From contig NMRA01000072.1 of assembly GCA_002633005.1 (NCBI GenBank), positions 332,952 to 396,951 of the forward strand: a stretch of 64,000 nt of DNA, read 5' to 3'. Below are positions 11,765 through 25,394 of this stretch, piece by piece. Position 1 is the first letter of the stretch, and each line of letters begins with the position of its first letter. Below the pieces are notes generated by a model. The model saw nothing but the letters and a program-made list of their open reading frames with translations. It was not told the origin of the DNA and did no database searches. The stretch is from Phoronis australis. Taxonomy: Eukaryota; Phoronida; Phoronidae. The translations under genes and the position numbers were made by a program.

Positions 11765-14143
11765 TTCTGCAACTGATGTCGGCCCGGGTATTAGCCTCTC
11801 AAGCACGACAATATTCAAAAGTCAGTGCACTTACTTTAACATGACCGGCCAGTCTCTGTCACGGACTTCAAGCTATCACCAACGACATTATAGTTACACA
11901 AGGGTATACAGTATCTTTGCTATCACAGCGCTCAGCGGGAAGAGCTCTCGAGATTTAATTGTATGGGTGAGCACCTGTGTAAAAAACACTGTGGTGAAAG
12001 GGCTATAAACAGTCCGTAATGCCTAAGTGTTGAAAATATGCTAGCTTTGTCGGTTCTGGTACACTATCCAATAGAGGGTGTCATGTAGGGTAACGCGCCG
12101 CAGACCTCAACTGGGTTATTTTTTCCTCTCACTTAAATACATGTCAACTAATATGGGAATTATGTATTTGCTACGTATTTTTGCCGTTTCTGTAGTGCTA
12201 CAGTGGTAATTAATTAATTCGCATTTTTGCCGATGTTCATCATAAAGTTTCCAAACCTTCGCTTTGGCTTTTACTGGCAATCTCTTTTGTCGACATAATC
12301 TCACATCAGACGAGCCTTTCTCGACAGGGCCAACGGACTCATTTACCAAGGAGCATATAACAATACTCAGAGTTAGGCCTATTGGACATAAGAGCCTCTA
12401 ACAGGTAGGCCGGGTGCATGCAGTGCACTTTGACACTTGACTATACTTTGACAGTACTATATTTTTTTAACAAAAGAGAACCCCCTCCTCCCGATGTTAC
12501 AATAGATCCGTGTAGGGCTTCTAGACAATAGTTTTTGTGAGTGCAGTTAGTACCTGGCGGCACAATCGTCCCATTTATTGACCTCATGTTGGGGTGTACA
12601 GTCAAAGGTTACAATTGACGTCAAAGATAATATTCACCAAGATATTACAACATAAGGTTACTTAGCGCATAAGCTCGTTTGCAGCTCGAAAATACTGGAA
12701 CTTGCGTGACAGCAAATACTTACATAGATTCCTTCGTTGAAAACCAGGAACTTTAACTTTTTAAAACTCAGTCACGGCTGGATTCTATGGGTAACCTGGA
12801 TGTTTCCCTCCTTTGGGTGTACATACGCGCAGTCAAACCACACTATATACACCTCTAAACCAGGAAAAATGGAAACATGAGAAAATGCCACCGGAGACGA
12901 TATCCGAATGTGAGGAACATTCCTAATCATTCGATGGGGGAAACCCCGGGATTGCTGCGTCATGCTCCCCGTATTGTTCATTATTTTAAATTTATTTATT
13001 TATTGATAATTATATTGGCTTTGAATTGTAAATTTTCTCTGTCTCGATATTTTATTCTATTATTATGTTTTAGATTACGCTTCGAACCTTTGTAGGATCC
13101 AACAAATGAAGAAAGTGGAGTGGGTCAGATTTGAAGGCATCTTTTCATGGACTAAATGACAAGTGATTGACACGAGCGGTATTGAGTAGTTCATTGAAAA
13201 TGTTTCGAGTAAATGGTATATAGAAATTTGGACTCTACTCTTACTACCTGGATATGAAAATCTCGCTTCCAAGTACGTCCTTGCTCAGCGTTGAATTTTT
13301 GGCGCGAATCCAGGTACCACCCAGACAAGTGAGAATTGTCAAAAATCTGGTGGGTAATGACATATTTCAACCTAATTTTCTGGAATCTACAGTGCAAGAT
13401 TATTTGGATACTTGTCTCACCGACGTAGTGATTTTAAGTACAAAAGGCCAAAAATCGCTATTTCTTGGTCATTTTTTGACATCTCAATTTTCCCGTGGAC
13501 GTAGGCAAGGCAAAAAGACATTGTTTTGTTCTTCAACTTTAAGAAACCCCATCGATTGTGCTGTCTGTCAGTTTGGAATTGGTGTAAAGATTTAAAGCTT
13601 CCATGGACCCAGAACAATGTGTTTTTATTGTTAACTTTCTGTAATTCATGCGCGCACCCAGGGGGGCTCGTCCATATGGCGAAGTGGGCAAAAATGCCTG
13701 CCTCGAAGAAACAAAAGCTCCGAAAATATAGTCAAGAGAACGAGACAAAATTCCGCTAAAAAGGCAAGAACTGCTAAAAATCGGTGAATGCACAGTTCAT
13801 ATAGCTCTGACGGTATCCCGTGAATTAATTCCTTAAAATATCCACATTCTCAGAAATTTGAGCCTCTCAATTTTTAGGCTGCATGTAATTGGTGGTCTCC
13901 AGTGAATCATGAAAACCTTACATCTCCGTGGTTGCGCCATGTTTCTTTTTTATAACTCTACTCAAGAGATTGTATTTATGAAACATAATGAATGTGTCAC
14001 TTCAATATTATACATTTAGAGTCCAGTAATTTTAACATGTTCACTATTCAACAAGAGGCAGCACAAACATACATTGCCAAGTGGAAATCACTGACCATTG
14101 GCCACTCGCACTAAGTGCGCGTTTTCTTTTCACAGTTTGTCAA
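11765..14143. other. Spacer between sulfatase copies, no gene seen
   Basis: About 2.4 kb between the type b first exon and the 3' end of copy B. It has only short frames without family resemblance on either strand, and is AT-rich. It should hold a promoter if the type b exon is used. Confidence 0.6.
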
Positions 14144-14149
14144 TTTATT
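14144..14149 (-). terminator. Candidate poly(A) signal of sulfatase copy B
   Basis: AATAAA on the minus strand, 33 nt after the TGA at 14182. It would give a very short 3' UTR. Confidence 0.45.
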
Positions 14150-14181
14150 GTTCACGTGCTTTCTTAAATTTGCTCCTTAAC

Positions 14182-16416
14182 TCAACACCAGCCGGGAGAC
14201 CAGACATTCCCAAAGTTCTTAGGGTTTGATTTTTCCCGTTCCGCTGGTGGCCATATTGGTTTAGCCATCTTCTTCTTGTACACATTTAATCTGGCCTCTA
14301 GTCTTTTCACTACTTCAGGTAACTTGTCTGCCAGGTTGTTTCTTTCCTCGGGATCGACTGAAAGCAAAATTGTGATAGCATAGTTTTGTTACCTATTAGA
14401 TTGACTAATAACGCGAAACGTTCACGAGAGTTCTTTTATGTTTAATTGCACGTTATACTTTGAACGCTAGAAAATGTTTTGAAATTTACAATACACACAT
14501 CTAAAGCAAAGAGTCTATCATCAATCAACATTACAACCTTAGCTCAATTCTGCCCAAGTCCGTTTGAATGTGACTTTTGAGAATTTTAACGCTGCTTCCG
14601 TAAACAAAAATTCCAATCATATTAATGACGATTCTTGATTACGATGCTCCTGAATGTTGAACTTTGTTAGATTGTGTACATGCTGTAAGAGTAAGATAGC
14701 ACTAATAACTTGTTGCTGGTTTGGAGATTGTCCGACAACCAGCCACCATTATCTACGACTTTCAGTTACATATACTTACACCTTATATTATACAAGTGCG
14801 TGAAGGGAGAGAACTCAAGGTCAGACGCGTGTTCCGTAGATGCGTCTCTCTTCGACCTAACCACGTGCTGATCTACCCCTGGCGACCTCATATGACTTTT
14901 AGTTGCCTTTTCGTCTTGCTCATATTCCGGTGGAATGTACCATTTGTTACCTCCTACAGTACCTGCCAACCATCTGATCAACTTGTAATCACCCACCCTG
15001 AATAATATTCAGCGAGAAATAACTGTAATAGCAATTCATTTTGCAAGGCATCTGCTAATTTCAAGACAGTCAATAGCAGTGTGAAGGAGGTGAGATGTCG
15101 GTGGATTCAAACCAACCCCAATCAAAAAACAAACTCAGACACGTCTTAGTTGGAAGATGGTTTATACGTTGACATACGTTGCTGTGAGTTATGGATAAGT
15201 TATCACAGAAAACAATCTTCGTTGTATATTTTCATTAAATGTGAAACAATTACTTAACTTACTAAAAGCTGTTTCGCAATATAGGCTGTGATGTACTTAA
15301 AGGTGGAAACAGTTATATGACCGCGCCTTCAGTGAGCTCCTCAGGACTCCTGTCCGGGGCCGACCTACTTTTCCAGAATTGGACTGTGATTGAGCTCTTT
15401 TAAAATGCGGGTGGAACGAAAACAATTGTTATCTTGAGAAGAAATGTTTTGAGACCTGAGTCTGTAAGTGTTCATCAGTCTGTTTCATGCTTTTAAGCTA
15501 AAGCCGCACGTATAGGAAATGCCCTTTAATATTCAAACACAAAACAGAGGATTGCCTTGAATTTCAAAACAGTGTTGATATCAAAACTCACCGAATAGCT
15601 GCGTTGCCTTCTGTCAAAAGTGACGTGTAATTGTCAAGGTTGTACACGAACTCTGACCTCTGAGACTCTCCCCCATTCATAACTAGGTCCGTCTGGTCAA
15701 TACTGTCCACTTCTCGCGGAGCCTCGCCGCCAGCAAGATTTATGAAGGTGGAGAACCAGTCCACAGCATGAATCATCCTGACGGCAGAAACGCCGCATTA
15801 ATAAAACTTGACAAAGACGTTGCTTGGTCAAAGAAATGCCGTTAATGGTGCGAATGCCCCATATGGCCTCTAGCTCTTTCGTTGTATCGATTCTTTATTG
15901 TATAACGTTGGCTAAATTGGAAAACGAAATTCACCGAAACGCGTGAGCATGCCTAGTCTATCCACTCAACGAGAAACAAGACTCGGCACAGCCACCGTCT
16001 TTCACGTAGTCAAAGTGCGTAGCAGTGATTTGAAGGTGCTTGCGTTCACTACTTGCACATTGAAGAATGCGTCGACACACACTGTCCCTCATTTCGTTTC
16101 TACCAAAGTAAATTATATGATTTCCAGTGACACCTCTTTTTCAAAATTAACTTCGTTATTGTAATGTACTCACTCGTTGCTGGTGTGTCCCTTTCTCTTG
16201 AGAAGAGGACTGTGTACAAAAGCCGTTCCCCGAGTTCCGCCCTCGTATATCGTGCCTTTATCACCACGCAATGGCCAATTAGAACCGGAGTAATTTACCA
16301 TTCCGCCGTTCTAAAGACGCACAAAGTTCCATTTTACTATTCTATATCGCAGGCTTTACTGGATCAACTTTCTAGTGTTGTTACAGTTTAGTACAGAGAA
16401 CAAGAAAAAGTGTCAG

Positions 16417-16453
<37 letters not shown>

Positions 16454-17039
16454 TATATATATATAATTAACATAATACTAAAATACTAGGAATTCTACAA
16501 ACCAGGAGACAACAGTTTTTGACGAGTGACCACCTTTCCCACAAACGATTAAACCATTCAGAAGATGTGACTTATAGTTTTTCGCATCTAGGTATTCACT
16601 GACAGAGAGAAAGTATATTTTTGGATTTTGATATTGCATGGTAGCATACATAGTTTGTTCAGTTGTGGCGGCGAGTTAGTTACAGCTGCCGAGAGGCAGT
16701 GCCGCCTCTCGAGAGACTGAATACAGACGCTTTGTTGTAACCAACAATGTCAACTCAATCAAAGGATAAAAACACCACAATGTTGCTTTTCAAGATCGAA
16801 GAAAGTCGTTTTAGAAACTAGAACAGGGATTTTAGCAGTTTAGTCTCTAGAATCACTTACATCCGTTGTGAAGACTATGAGTGTGTTGTCGTATAGCTTG
16901 TTTTTTTTCAAAGCTTCCACAACTTGTCCAACGCCGTCGTCTAACGCTGCTACCATTCCTGCTCAGACAAAAAGGTGACACTAGGGCGTAACATTTTTCA
17001 TTTCGTGATAGTTGCCCCCTCCAGCTCTGGCACACACTT

Positions 17040-17101
<62 letters not shown>

Positions 17102-17251
17102 AGTAAACACCCACGATTAATGGCAACATACCAAATTTCGTGTCATTTTACCATTAGTTTTTGTTGACAGTCAAAGGGGGTCCCCTGCCTCCCCCTAAAT
17201 CCTACACAGCAAATAGGCGAATGTCTATCAACTGCTAATGCAACTATATAN

Positions 17252-17286
<35 letters not shown>

Positions 17287-20200
17287 ACACACGAACACAC
17301 ACACACACAAGTAAACACCCACGATTAATGGCAACATACCATATTTCGTGTCATTTTACCATTAGTTTTTGTTGACAGTCAAAGGGGGTCCCCTGCCTCC
17401 CCCTAAATCCGACACAGCAAATAGGCGAATGTCTATCAACTGCTAATGCAACTATATACAATTTCACTCTTCGCCCAAATCAGTAGTCATATTGTGCCAC
17501 CAGGGCCCGTGATCAACAAACTTTCCTCAAGATTCAACTCGAAAATATTGACCAGTTACATCGCGACTGGTGAGGAGTCCCGAGTTGAGTTTGGTGGTCA
17601 CGGGCTCAGATTTAGTTCAAAACACCGAGAATGTAAAAACATAATAATTCAACAAAGTGTCAATCAAAATTCAAATCGTGCATCACTGGACGTTCTAGAT
17701 TTACGTCACAAGGCCCGTTGGAGCAGGGCCTATTTGTCGACATTTTGGATGCTTACAAGAGGCATTCATCGTGTTTACCTGCCTAAACTACGAAAATCGA
17801 ATTAGGCATTTTACTCTCATAGGATTGGTTTCATAATACTCCGTACGGCAAGGAATACCAGATATGATCAATTCTATGAGAGTAGAAGGTCAAATTCTAT
17901 TTTCGTTTTTTGTCAGCTAAACAAGTTTTAACTCATGACTGCTTGACGAAGTACGAGTGCCTCTGGGAATTTTGCTGCTGTAAATTTTGTAACTTTGATA
18001 ATTTTCACAGGCAATACATACCGCAGAATGTTCGCCTGTTCTTGTCCAAAATGTCGGAACATCGTTGAGCGTATTCGTCTGGAACCTGTGCGTGCATAAA
18101 AAATATATATTTTTGAGAATACGAAACTGAATGATAAACACACTCATAGACACAATCTATGGATAGGACAGAGTGTGCTTTATGTTATGAAAACTGTAAG
18201 CACAGTGAACTGTAAAGGTTATGAAATCGGTACACCCATGATTTTTGTCGTGTTGTTAGTGGGGGCGGACTCCTGCCCCTGTATGCGAATAAAGTGAGCA
18301 ACGTCACCCTCCATTGCAATAAATATTTTCGGATGAGGCTTTTATGGTGATTTTTGAGTCCATTCTCGTAGTAGGCCTATGTTTTGTTAGTATAATTGAG
18401 AATTTCCCAAATATCGACTGACCTATCCCAACGGTGATTAGGTCATACAGAAAGAGCGGTAATAGTCACTTACAGGGTCCAAATTTTGAAAACAAGTTTT
18501 CGCTACTAAATAATGGGCATCAAACCGATTCTAAAAATCCAGGACCCCCTGTAAGCGTACCGAGAGAGAGCAATGTTGCCCGAGGCCGTATATATATTTT
18601 TTCATTTCACGGCAAGTGGTGCTTCTTTCCTCAGATTTCCGAAGTTCGTCTTTTGTTAGATAAAGCATGTTTTTACTTCTTTTGATGTAATTATCGTCTG
18701 CTCGATTTATTTACACGGCAAGTTTCCATAGCGTCTAGTTAGTTTTTTCGCGTTTAGGGACATCTGTCGTCTGGAAAGCTTTGGGATGAAAAGGGATATT
18801 ACACGGCTAGCCGGTCGACATCACTTCACAACGGGAGCTTTTGTGTTGTTTTAGCCAATCAGAGGACACCTCCGCCCCCTTGCGTAATGTCGACTAACAA
18901 ACAATAAGTTTTACCAGGCAACGTGTTGTTTGTAGGGTGAAACGGCCACTTGGAAACGAAGGTGTGTCAATAATGCTGCGTTCTAAATGGTCACTCAAAA
19001 TCATGGCTATAGGTCAATTAAGCGTATGTTCTCAGTGAATCGCTGAGTGGAGCAACAGACTTGGGTGACTCACCTGCAGAGGGAAATGAGGACTTGTATA
19101 AGGAAGGTACAAGAACAGTGGTCTGGAGGTGTTGTGTTGGTCGATGATCTGAACGGCTCGCTGGGTAAACAGGGACTGCAGAAGTAAACAAACAACTAAT
19201 AGTCTGATTATTGCACACTTGTGTCGGAAAAACATGACCATGTATTTTGTATACATATATGTTATAGCACTTATTTTGAACCCTTATTTTGTCCAACTAA
19301 ACGGCCTTTCCTTCAACTAACTCCGATCTTCTTTCGACAACCTCTGCTCTTTTTCCATCAACTTTGGAAAGAGGGCTTGTAAGCCGGAACGCATTTTATA
19401 CCGCTCGCCGGGACATATGTTGAACATAAACACTATTCTATATAATTCGTGCACTCACTGGCCTTTCTTCCCTATAATATAAACTTTGGTGACGCGTAGC
19501 AATAATTCAGGCGAAGCACACTTAGACCCTACGTACGCAGAGGGTTGTGGGCCTCTTTGAAATTTCTTTGAAGGAAACCATCTTACCGTGGCGTATTCAC
19601 CATCTTTATTGCGGACAGGTTCCCTGTTGTCTCTGAAGTCCAGACCGGAATATGAGCCTGGCGCCGGACTACCTCGAGTCGTGTGTGTAAAATAGTCGAA
19701 CGCGCCTGCATAAGTCCCGTAAAATGATTCAAAACCACGAAAGGTAGGAGTACAGTTCCAGTTACAGAAACCGAGGTGCCACCTTCAAAATAAAAACGTT
19801 GATTTTTGATGAAACTCTCTATTTATATTTGATATGATGTCCCGAAGCCCAAAAGCTTACATAAAAATATCATAACAAGTGAAATAGAAATTGTCCCTTT
19901 ACATCACGCAATGATAATGGTAGTCATTATTTTTATTTTTTAATTATTATTATTATTTCATTTAGTTATATTATTATTTCGAATGTCCTGTTTCTATATC
20001 TATAGGTCCTTCTTCCGTTATTAGCATGTCACACAATAAACGATGAATGTACGTGACTTACGCAGAGATGAGAAATGTACGTCATAAAGGAAATGTTTAC
20101 AAATTCGTAAATTCAACAGTAGCCGACTCACTTTCCAACAATGTGGGTCGCGTAATCCTGTTCTTTCAAATACTGAGGGAGTATTTTTATGTCAGTGGGC

Positions 20201-22520
20201 AGGCAGGATGGTCTTTCACTAAACATCGCCATATGCTGTAGTCCCGTCCGGAATGGATAACGGCCTGTCAGAAAGGCGTTTCGGGAACTGAAAGATCAAG
20301 AAGAAAATTATTTAAACAACAGAGGTAATTAACATCAATACCAAGTGACCACAATTTTTATTTTACCGTATTGATCTTCCTTATTCTCTCAAATTTCGTC
20401 ACACTCTACTACTAAATCGATTATTTGTCTTTAAAGCTGATCCCTTTGAAACGGACATTTCTTTTTATCGGTTTTATGGTCGAAAAACGCATTTTCGGTA
20501 TTCGTGTTGATTGGGAAGACTTTGACCAATATGAGAGCTGTAAAACAGCAAAATTCGTGGTGTTGTTTTTTATTGTTTCACAAATCGCTAATTCTCGACG
20601 TTATTTGCGAGACATTTCTGAACATTGACATGATTAGTTACATACCATTAAAATAGACGATCGACTTATCGAGTGGGCTCTAGTTCGTCAACAGACACAC
20701 TGAAATTCTGTTAATATTGGTAAGTACTTTGTCATATACATTGGTAAGAACTGTACTTACGCGGTGCAGAGTGGTTGAACATAAGATTGTGTTAGGATCA
20801 CCCCAGATTTGGCAAGATCATCCAGTTGGGGGGTCTTCATGTATGGGTTGTTGTAACCAATATCCGCGTGACCTGAACGAGAGTAATTAATTCAAAACGG
20901 CTTTAAATCCGCCGTCTTACACAAAAACTAACTTTAGATTTGTACCACTTAACGTATTGGTTTCAAATTTTTCCTGATTTCGAAGTGACTTCGAAAGAAC
21001 AGACAGCTCCCGACGTTATCACTTGAGATCAGACTCCTTAAGTCCCCATTCATTTGGCTTTTCACGGAGTGTCTGCATTTTTTGCCCACAGCATAGCCTC
21101 AAACAATAACGAAATGTCAATGGGTGAACGTTACGCTCGTAAATAACGTGCGCTAGATAATATTCTTGTTAGTGGCGTAAAGTAATTATTTGCTGCATAA
21201 AGTGACATTTAACGGCGCAAGCTAATTATTTGCGGGGTACAGCAACTTTTTACGGCATAAAGTAATTATTTAGGGCGTAAATTAAAGTTAATTTACGTGC
21301 ATAATTTACGCACGTAAATAATGAACTTATGTGTGTAAAGTTAGTCCGCAAATAATTACTTTTCACCACCAACAAGAACTAACTTACACACGTAATTTGT
21401 TCACCCATGATAGTTGTTTTGCAAGCCTATATATCACTTCCCATTCGAGGCCAGTCGTGGGCTATTACAAAAATGGTTTCTTAGCAGCCAGGCGCTGGTT
21501 TATAGCAGTTTTGAATGAGGAGAAGCCAAATACTACGTACACAACTTAAGCCAAATTAATGATAATCGAATGGCAGATCAAATACAATTTTCAAAAATGC
21601 TGTTGTGATATTGTAGGACCCTTTAAAATGGGCAATTTTGGCTAACTTTGGAACGTCATGTCTCAGAAAAGGCTGATCGAATTCATGTGAAACTTTCAGA
21701 CACCACACTTCATGCACTGTGCTCCAAAACACTGACTAAGAATTGTTTTAAAACTTTTTCCACTTTTGCATGAGGGTCTATCAAAAATAGAACTTCATGA
21801 TTTTCATGAAAAAATCAAAATTTGCCTCAATCGAAAACGGAATCAATGATAACTTAGAAAATTGTAACAGCTTTTTGAGATTTCATCTTGCCCATGAGCA
21901 AACATTGTTTATGTTATCGATACCGTTCTTTGCTACAGACTTGCCTTTCTTTTTTTTTGCTAAATTTACTCAGACACAGTCACGTGATCCATTTAGTAGC
22001 AGATTGGCATAAAGTCAAAAATCAAATTCTACGTGCTTTCTACTTTCAAAAAATATATTAATAGAGTTAAACTTTATAGTTTCGTAGATATTTCAAATAC
22101 ACCGACAAGTCGATAAGGTACTAAATAATACAAGTCCTGCAAATTAACATAACTTGTGAAAGCTCTTGTACAACCAAACAGGCAAATGGAGAAAGTGTTC
22201 CTTAACCTGTTTTATACAATATAGAGTTACCGAATATTTACAAATTGGGCGTGAGCGGCGGGTCCGCCTGAAGTTTTAGGCCTATAGAGTATAGACCTAG
22301 TAGGTACTAACCATATATTAATAAAGGATAAAAATAGTTCCAGGTGATCAGTGCAATGGGCCCACATGCACGTCTGCAATTGTTTTTTTTACTCACCAAG
22401 ATCGTCGGCAACAATGAAAACAATGTTAGGTTTTGGCTGCGTCACATATCTCGCTTCACATTTGTAGCATACGAGCAGTGTAAGGAAAACCTTCAAAAAT
22501 GATGCGCCAAAGTGGGACAT
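14182..22520 (-). CDS. ARSB-like: Arylsulfatase B-like gene, copy B (complete, 11 exons, 522 aa)
   Basis: Complete paralogue of the left-edge gene. Exons 5' to 3': 22397-22520, 20761-20872, 20132-20287, 19587-19782, 19074-19175, 18022-18085, 16861-16958, 16174-16310, 15592-15777, 14780-14997, 14182-14357. They total 1569 bp in one frame and end in a TGA after WSPGWC; human ARSB is about 533 aa. Catalytic set: D39/D40 (VADDLG), C77 in C-T-A-S-R, K131 and H133 (GKWHLG), H226 (SPHFPLQ), D284-N285 (TTDNGG), K302. The ATG at 22520 starts a short hydrophobic signal-like segment. Exon 10 ends with a perfect GTAAGT donor, and the last exon carries the family's DPEERNNLA motif. An alternative first exon lies upstream at 24866-24983. 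The enzyme should enter the secretory pathway and need SUMF1-type activation; the substrate is unknown. Confidence 0.9.
16411..16464. repeat. TACATA/TA microsatellite in intron 7 of sulfatase copy B
   Basis: Hexamer-like TACATA units pass into (TA)n. It sits at the point where copy A instead carries the TCGAG-rich element. Confidence 0.85.
17041..17457. repeat. Doubled 205-bp block around a single N
   Basis: A CA run plus about 150 bp of unique sequence occurs twice in tandem (17041-17251 and 17253-17457), almost identical, with one N at 17252. Sulfatase copy A has the block once. It may be a true short duplication or an assembly join error at the CA run. Confidence 0.75.
18460..18557. mobile_element. 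Palindromic MITE-like repeat, duplicated copy
   Basis: Same position relative to exons 5 and 6 as the copy at 3139-3232, with the same inverted ends. It therefore predates the sulfatase gene duplication. Confidence 0.65.
21120..21408. mobile_element. 289-bp MITE-like element in sulfatase copy B intron 1
   Basis: Ends are inverted ATGGGTGAAC. The interior is built from TTTACG, GTAAATAA and AAGTAATTATTTGCGG-like repeats that pair with each other. The block is missing from copy A. Target duplication is unclear. Confidence 0.6.
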
Positions 22521-24865
22521 TGTTGCTTAAGTCCAGTCAAATCACTTTTCCGTTTTCAACAGTCGGTGCCTTCGGACTCTTCGCTGTATCTAAGTGTACG
22601 AAGAATATATACTACGCTCCTTGGTTCTATTTTTGACCTCGCGTGTTTTTACTCGAGCGTCCCAGTTACTGACCCCAAGTTGTTTACACACGCAATAATC
22701 CGAAGATAAATTTCGTACAATTAAATTAGAAAAAATAACATCGGTCAGATCAGAACTGATGACAAAACTGGTTCAAATAACGATTAGTCATTTTACAGAA
22801 TGTAAAGTAAACAATAAACCAATTGTGTTGAATGTACCGAATAGGACTTTTCTTTTCGGTTTGGGAGTACGTGTGTCCTAGAGGCCGGTGTTAGTTTCAC
22901 CTACCATAAAGGTGCTTTTGTCCGAGCGTCCCAGTTACTGACCTCAAGTTGTTTGCACACAAAATGATCAGGACCCAGAATCCAATCATTGTACTCGAAA
23001 CGAACTCGAAATTATTTTTGACAATTTCTCTGCTACTTTTGTGCGAATTCAAGATAAGTGGTCATTAGATTGTGCTGGAATACATCATATTTTTTTACGC
23101 ATATGAGTTTCTAGTACAAGTTTGTACTTGATGACTCTGATATTAGTGCTACAAACTCGAGTAAAAACTCGAAATTTCGAGTTCAAACTCGAACTTTCAG
23201 CAAATGTTGGGTTTATCAACTGCAAACCAAGACTACAAAATTATACACGTAAGTCGTTATGTACTCGGGCATAGAATAATAGACACTTATCTTGAATTGA
23301 CACAAAAGTAGAGTAGAATGCCAAATATAATTTCGAGTTCTATTTCCAGTAAAAAGATTAGAACTTTGGCCCAGAAGAGAAATTTCGTACATTTAAATAA
23401 AAGAATAACATCGGTTAGATGACAACTGATGATTCCAATAAGGAATAGTCATCTAACAGTATGTTAGGCAATGAACAAAGCAACTGTGTGGACTCTTGGA
23501 ATGCACCGAATAAACCTTTTCATTTCTGCCCGTTGGAAGCCGAGTGACCGAGAGGCTGGCGTGAGTCTGGTCTGTCATACCTGAGTGTTAAGGTCTCATT
23601 GTAAAGCACGCTGCTATTGCATTTTAATCCACTGCCGTTGTTTATCGCAGTCGATATGCCAATTTATAAATTAGCCAGGGCCCCTCAATTGAAAACCAAC
23701 CCCCTCGAGTAGAGGTCATTGGTTTGTTTTCCGAGCGTAGACTTTTACCATGATACGGCAGCCGTACCATAACACAACAGGTTTTGAAGTGATGTGCTGT
23801 ACATATTTGACCGATATCATCGGTGTCAAATAATAATAAATTCCAAATCGTATTGTAAAGCTTGCTTTAGTAGTTTTGAGTCAGCCACCATTCTGAGATA
23901 CAACGAGTATTAAACCATAGACCCTAATGTGTGTCTATGTATTAAACTTATCACAGTTCCCTTGTCTGCGAGTCAAATAATTCTGTTTGCACATGCACAT
24001 TTCCTGATCAGACAGAGTCAACAGATTCAAATTTCGTTTTATTGTTTAAAATATTTACCTACCATGTCTAAGTTTTCTTACCTTGTTAATCGAAAGTCAA
24101 TGTTTTATATTAATCGGAACCTTTTAGTCAAATGACTAAGTGGTCACATGCAGAAGAACACGGTCATATGCCGGACTAATTAAAACATTGATACATTTAT
24201 TTTACATGTAATTAATTCGACAGATTGAATAAGTTTTTCACTGTTCCCTTGTCTGCGTGTCAAATGAAATACATTTATGAATAAAAATAAAATCGGGACA
24301 ATTGAGTGCTATGTTTAACTTTAATTTTGGGAGTTTGGTGCATACCAGGATAGGGTGCGTGATATTGTTGAAAGAACATATTGTTTACTCTAACGTTATA
24401 TAATTGCCAGTGGATGTGGGTGTATTCGACGAGTTGAACTGAGGACTTATAATATCTCCTCAACAATTAGTAAATTAGTAAATCCCATGCTCATCGTCTG
24501 AAGTGAGTACCTGGGGTGAGCTTTAGGTACAATCTCTAGTTCAACTTGATTCAAACTTGCCAATTTATCCATTTGAAGAAACAAAATTTCTAAAAACGAC
24601 AGTTTCGCTAATTACTAGACTAGATTAGGTAGAGTTCCATCACTGGATGGCTAAGGCCTACACGTACGTTTGCACTAGTGTGTTCTCAGCTTCCGCCGGC
24701 CACTGCGCTCACGGTTCACTACTGAGAATACGTCAGACTGCATGTATCCAGCTCATAAAGGGTTTGGTCCGATCGAGGTCATGGCAGTTGTATCAATTAT
24801 TCAGCATCTATCACAGAACGAAACGTTTACGCTTTGTCTGTTTTTACATAAACATGTAGACTTAC
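22521..24865. other. Upstream flank of sulfatase copy B, no further gene seen
   Basis: Contains the presumed promoter, with a block (CGAGCGTCCCAGTTACTGAC) also found upstream of exon 1 of copy A (about 9580), again at about 22925 and upstream of the relic exon (about 25685). It also holds the TCGAG-rich repeats. About 23520-23900 recurs at about 25870-26290, showing that the 5' end of copy B was duplicated. Confidence 0.6.
22990..23370. repeat. TCGAG-rich dispersed element, inverted copy plus diverged copy
   Basis: The reverse complement of the element at 1322-1515, with the same CTCGAG-type ends, lies at about 22990-23200. It is followed by a further diverged copy in the opposite orientation. 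All lie upstream of sulfatase copy B. Confidence 0.6.
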
Positions 24866-24983
24866 CAAGGTCGTCTGCCACGATAAAGACGATGTTAGGT
24901 TTAGGCGAAGTCATAGGCTTGCCGTCACATCTGTAGCATGTTAATGCGACAAACAAAACGCTTACGATTGTCATGAAAGGCAT
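24866..24983 (-). CDS. Alternative sulfatase first exon, type b (upstream of copy B)
   Basis: 118 bp, near-identical to the exon at 11647-11764: MPFMTI, a hydrophobic signal-like run, then [12 protein letters not shown] in the same phase, with a consensus GTAAGT donor. It is 2.35 kb upstream of exon 1 of copy B, with no other sulfatase exons between. Joining it to the copy B exon at 20761-20872 would swap only the signal peptide and the first residues of the mature enzyme. An independent, deleted gene is the alternative. Confidence 0.6.
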
Positions 24984-25394
24984 TTCTGCAACAGGTGTCG
25001 ATCCCGGTATCAGCCCTCACTCACGGCTTCCCAAGCACGAGAATATTCAGAAGTCAGTGCACTAAATTGACATGACCGGTCAGACCAAAGATATTATAGT
25101 TACATAAGGGTACACAGTGTCTTTGCTATCATGGCGATCTGTGGCCGGGAAGAGGTCTCGAGACTCGAGATCAATATAATTGTGCATAGACACGACCAGT
25201 CAGACTCTGTCACGGCGCTCTGCGGGGAGAGCTCTCGAGATTTGTATGGATGGGTACCTGTGTAAAAACACTGTGGCGAAAAGTAGGCCTAACATATTTT
25301 GTGAAATCCCTTACGGTCAATATCGAATATTTACAAACTGGGCGTAAGCAGGCAGTCTATTTGAAACTATACAGAGCACAGGTCTTGCACTCAC

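Larger units (their letters stand above)
340..24983. repeat. Tandem segmental duplication of the sulfatase locus
   Basis: Unit 1 (about 340-11764) and unit 2 (about 15480-24983) share exons, intron blocks and alternative first exons in the same order, with an offset of 13.1 to 15.3 kb that shifts through insertions and deletions. The match starts inside intron 9 (unit 1 about 360, unit 2 about 15490). Unit-specific insertions include the LINE block, the TCGAG-rich element at 1322 and the element at 21120. Confidence 0.85.
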
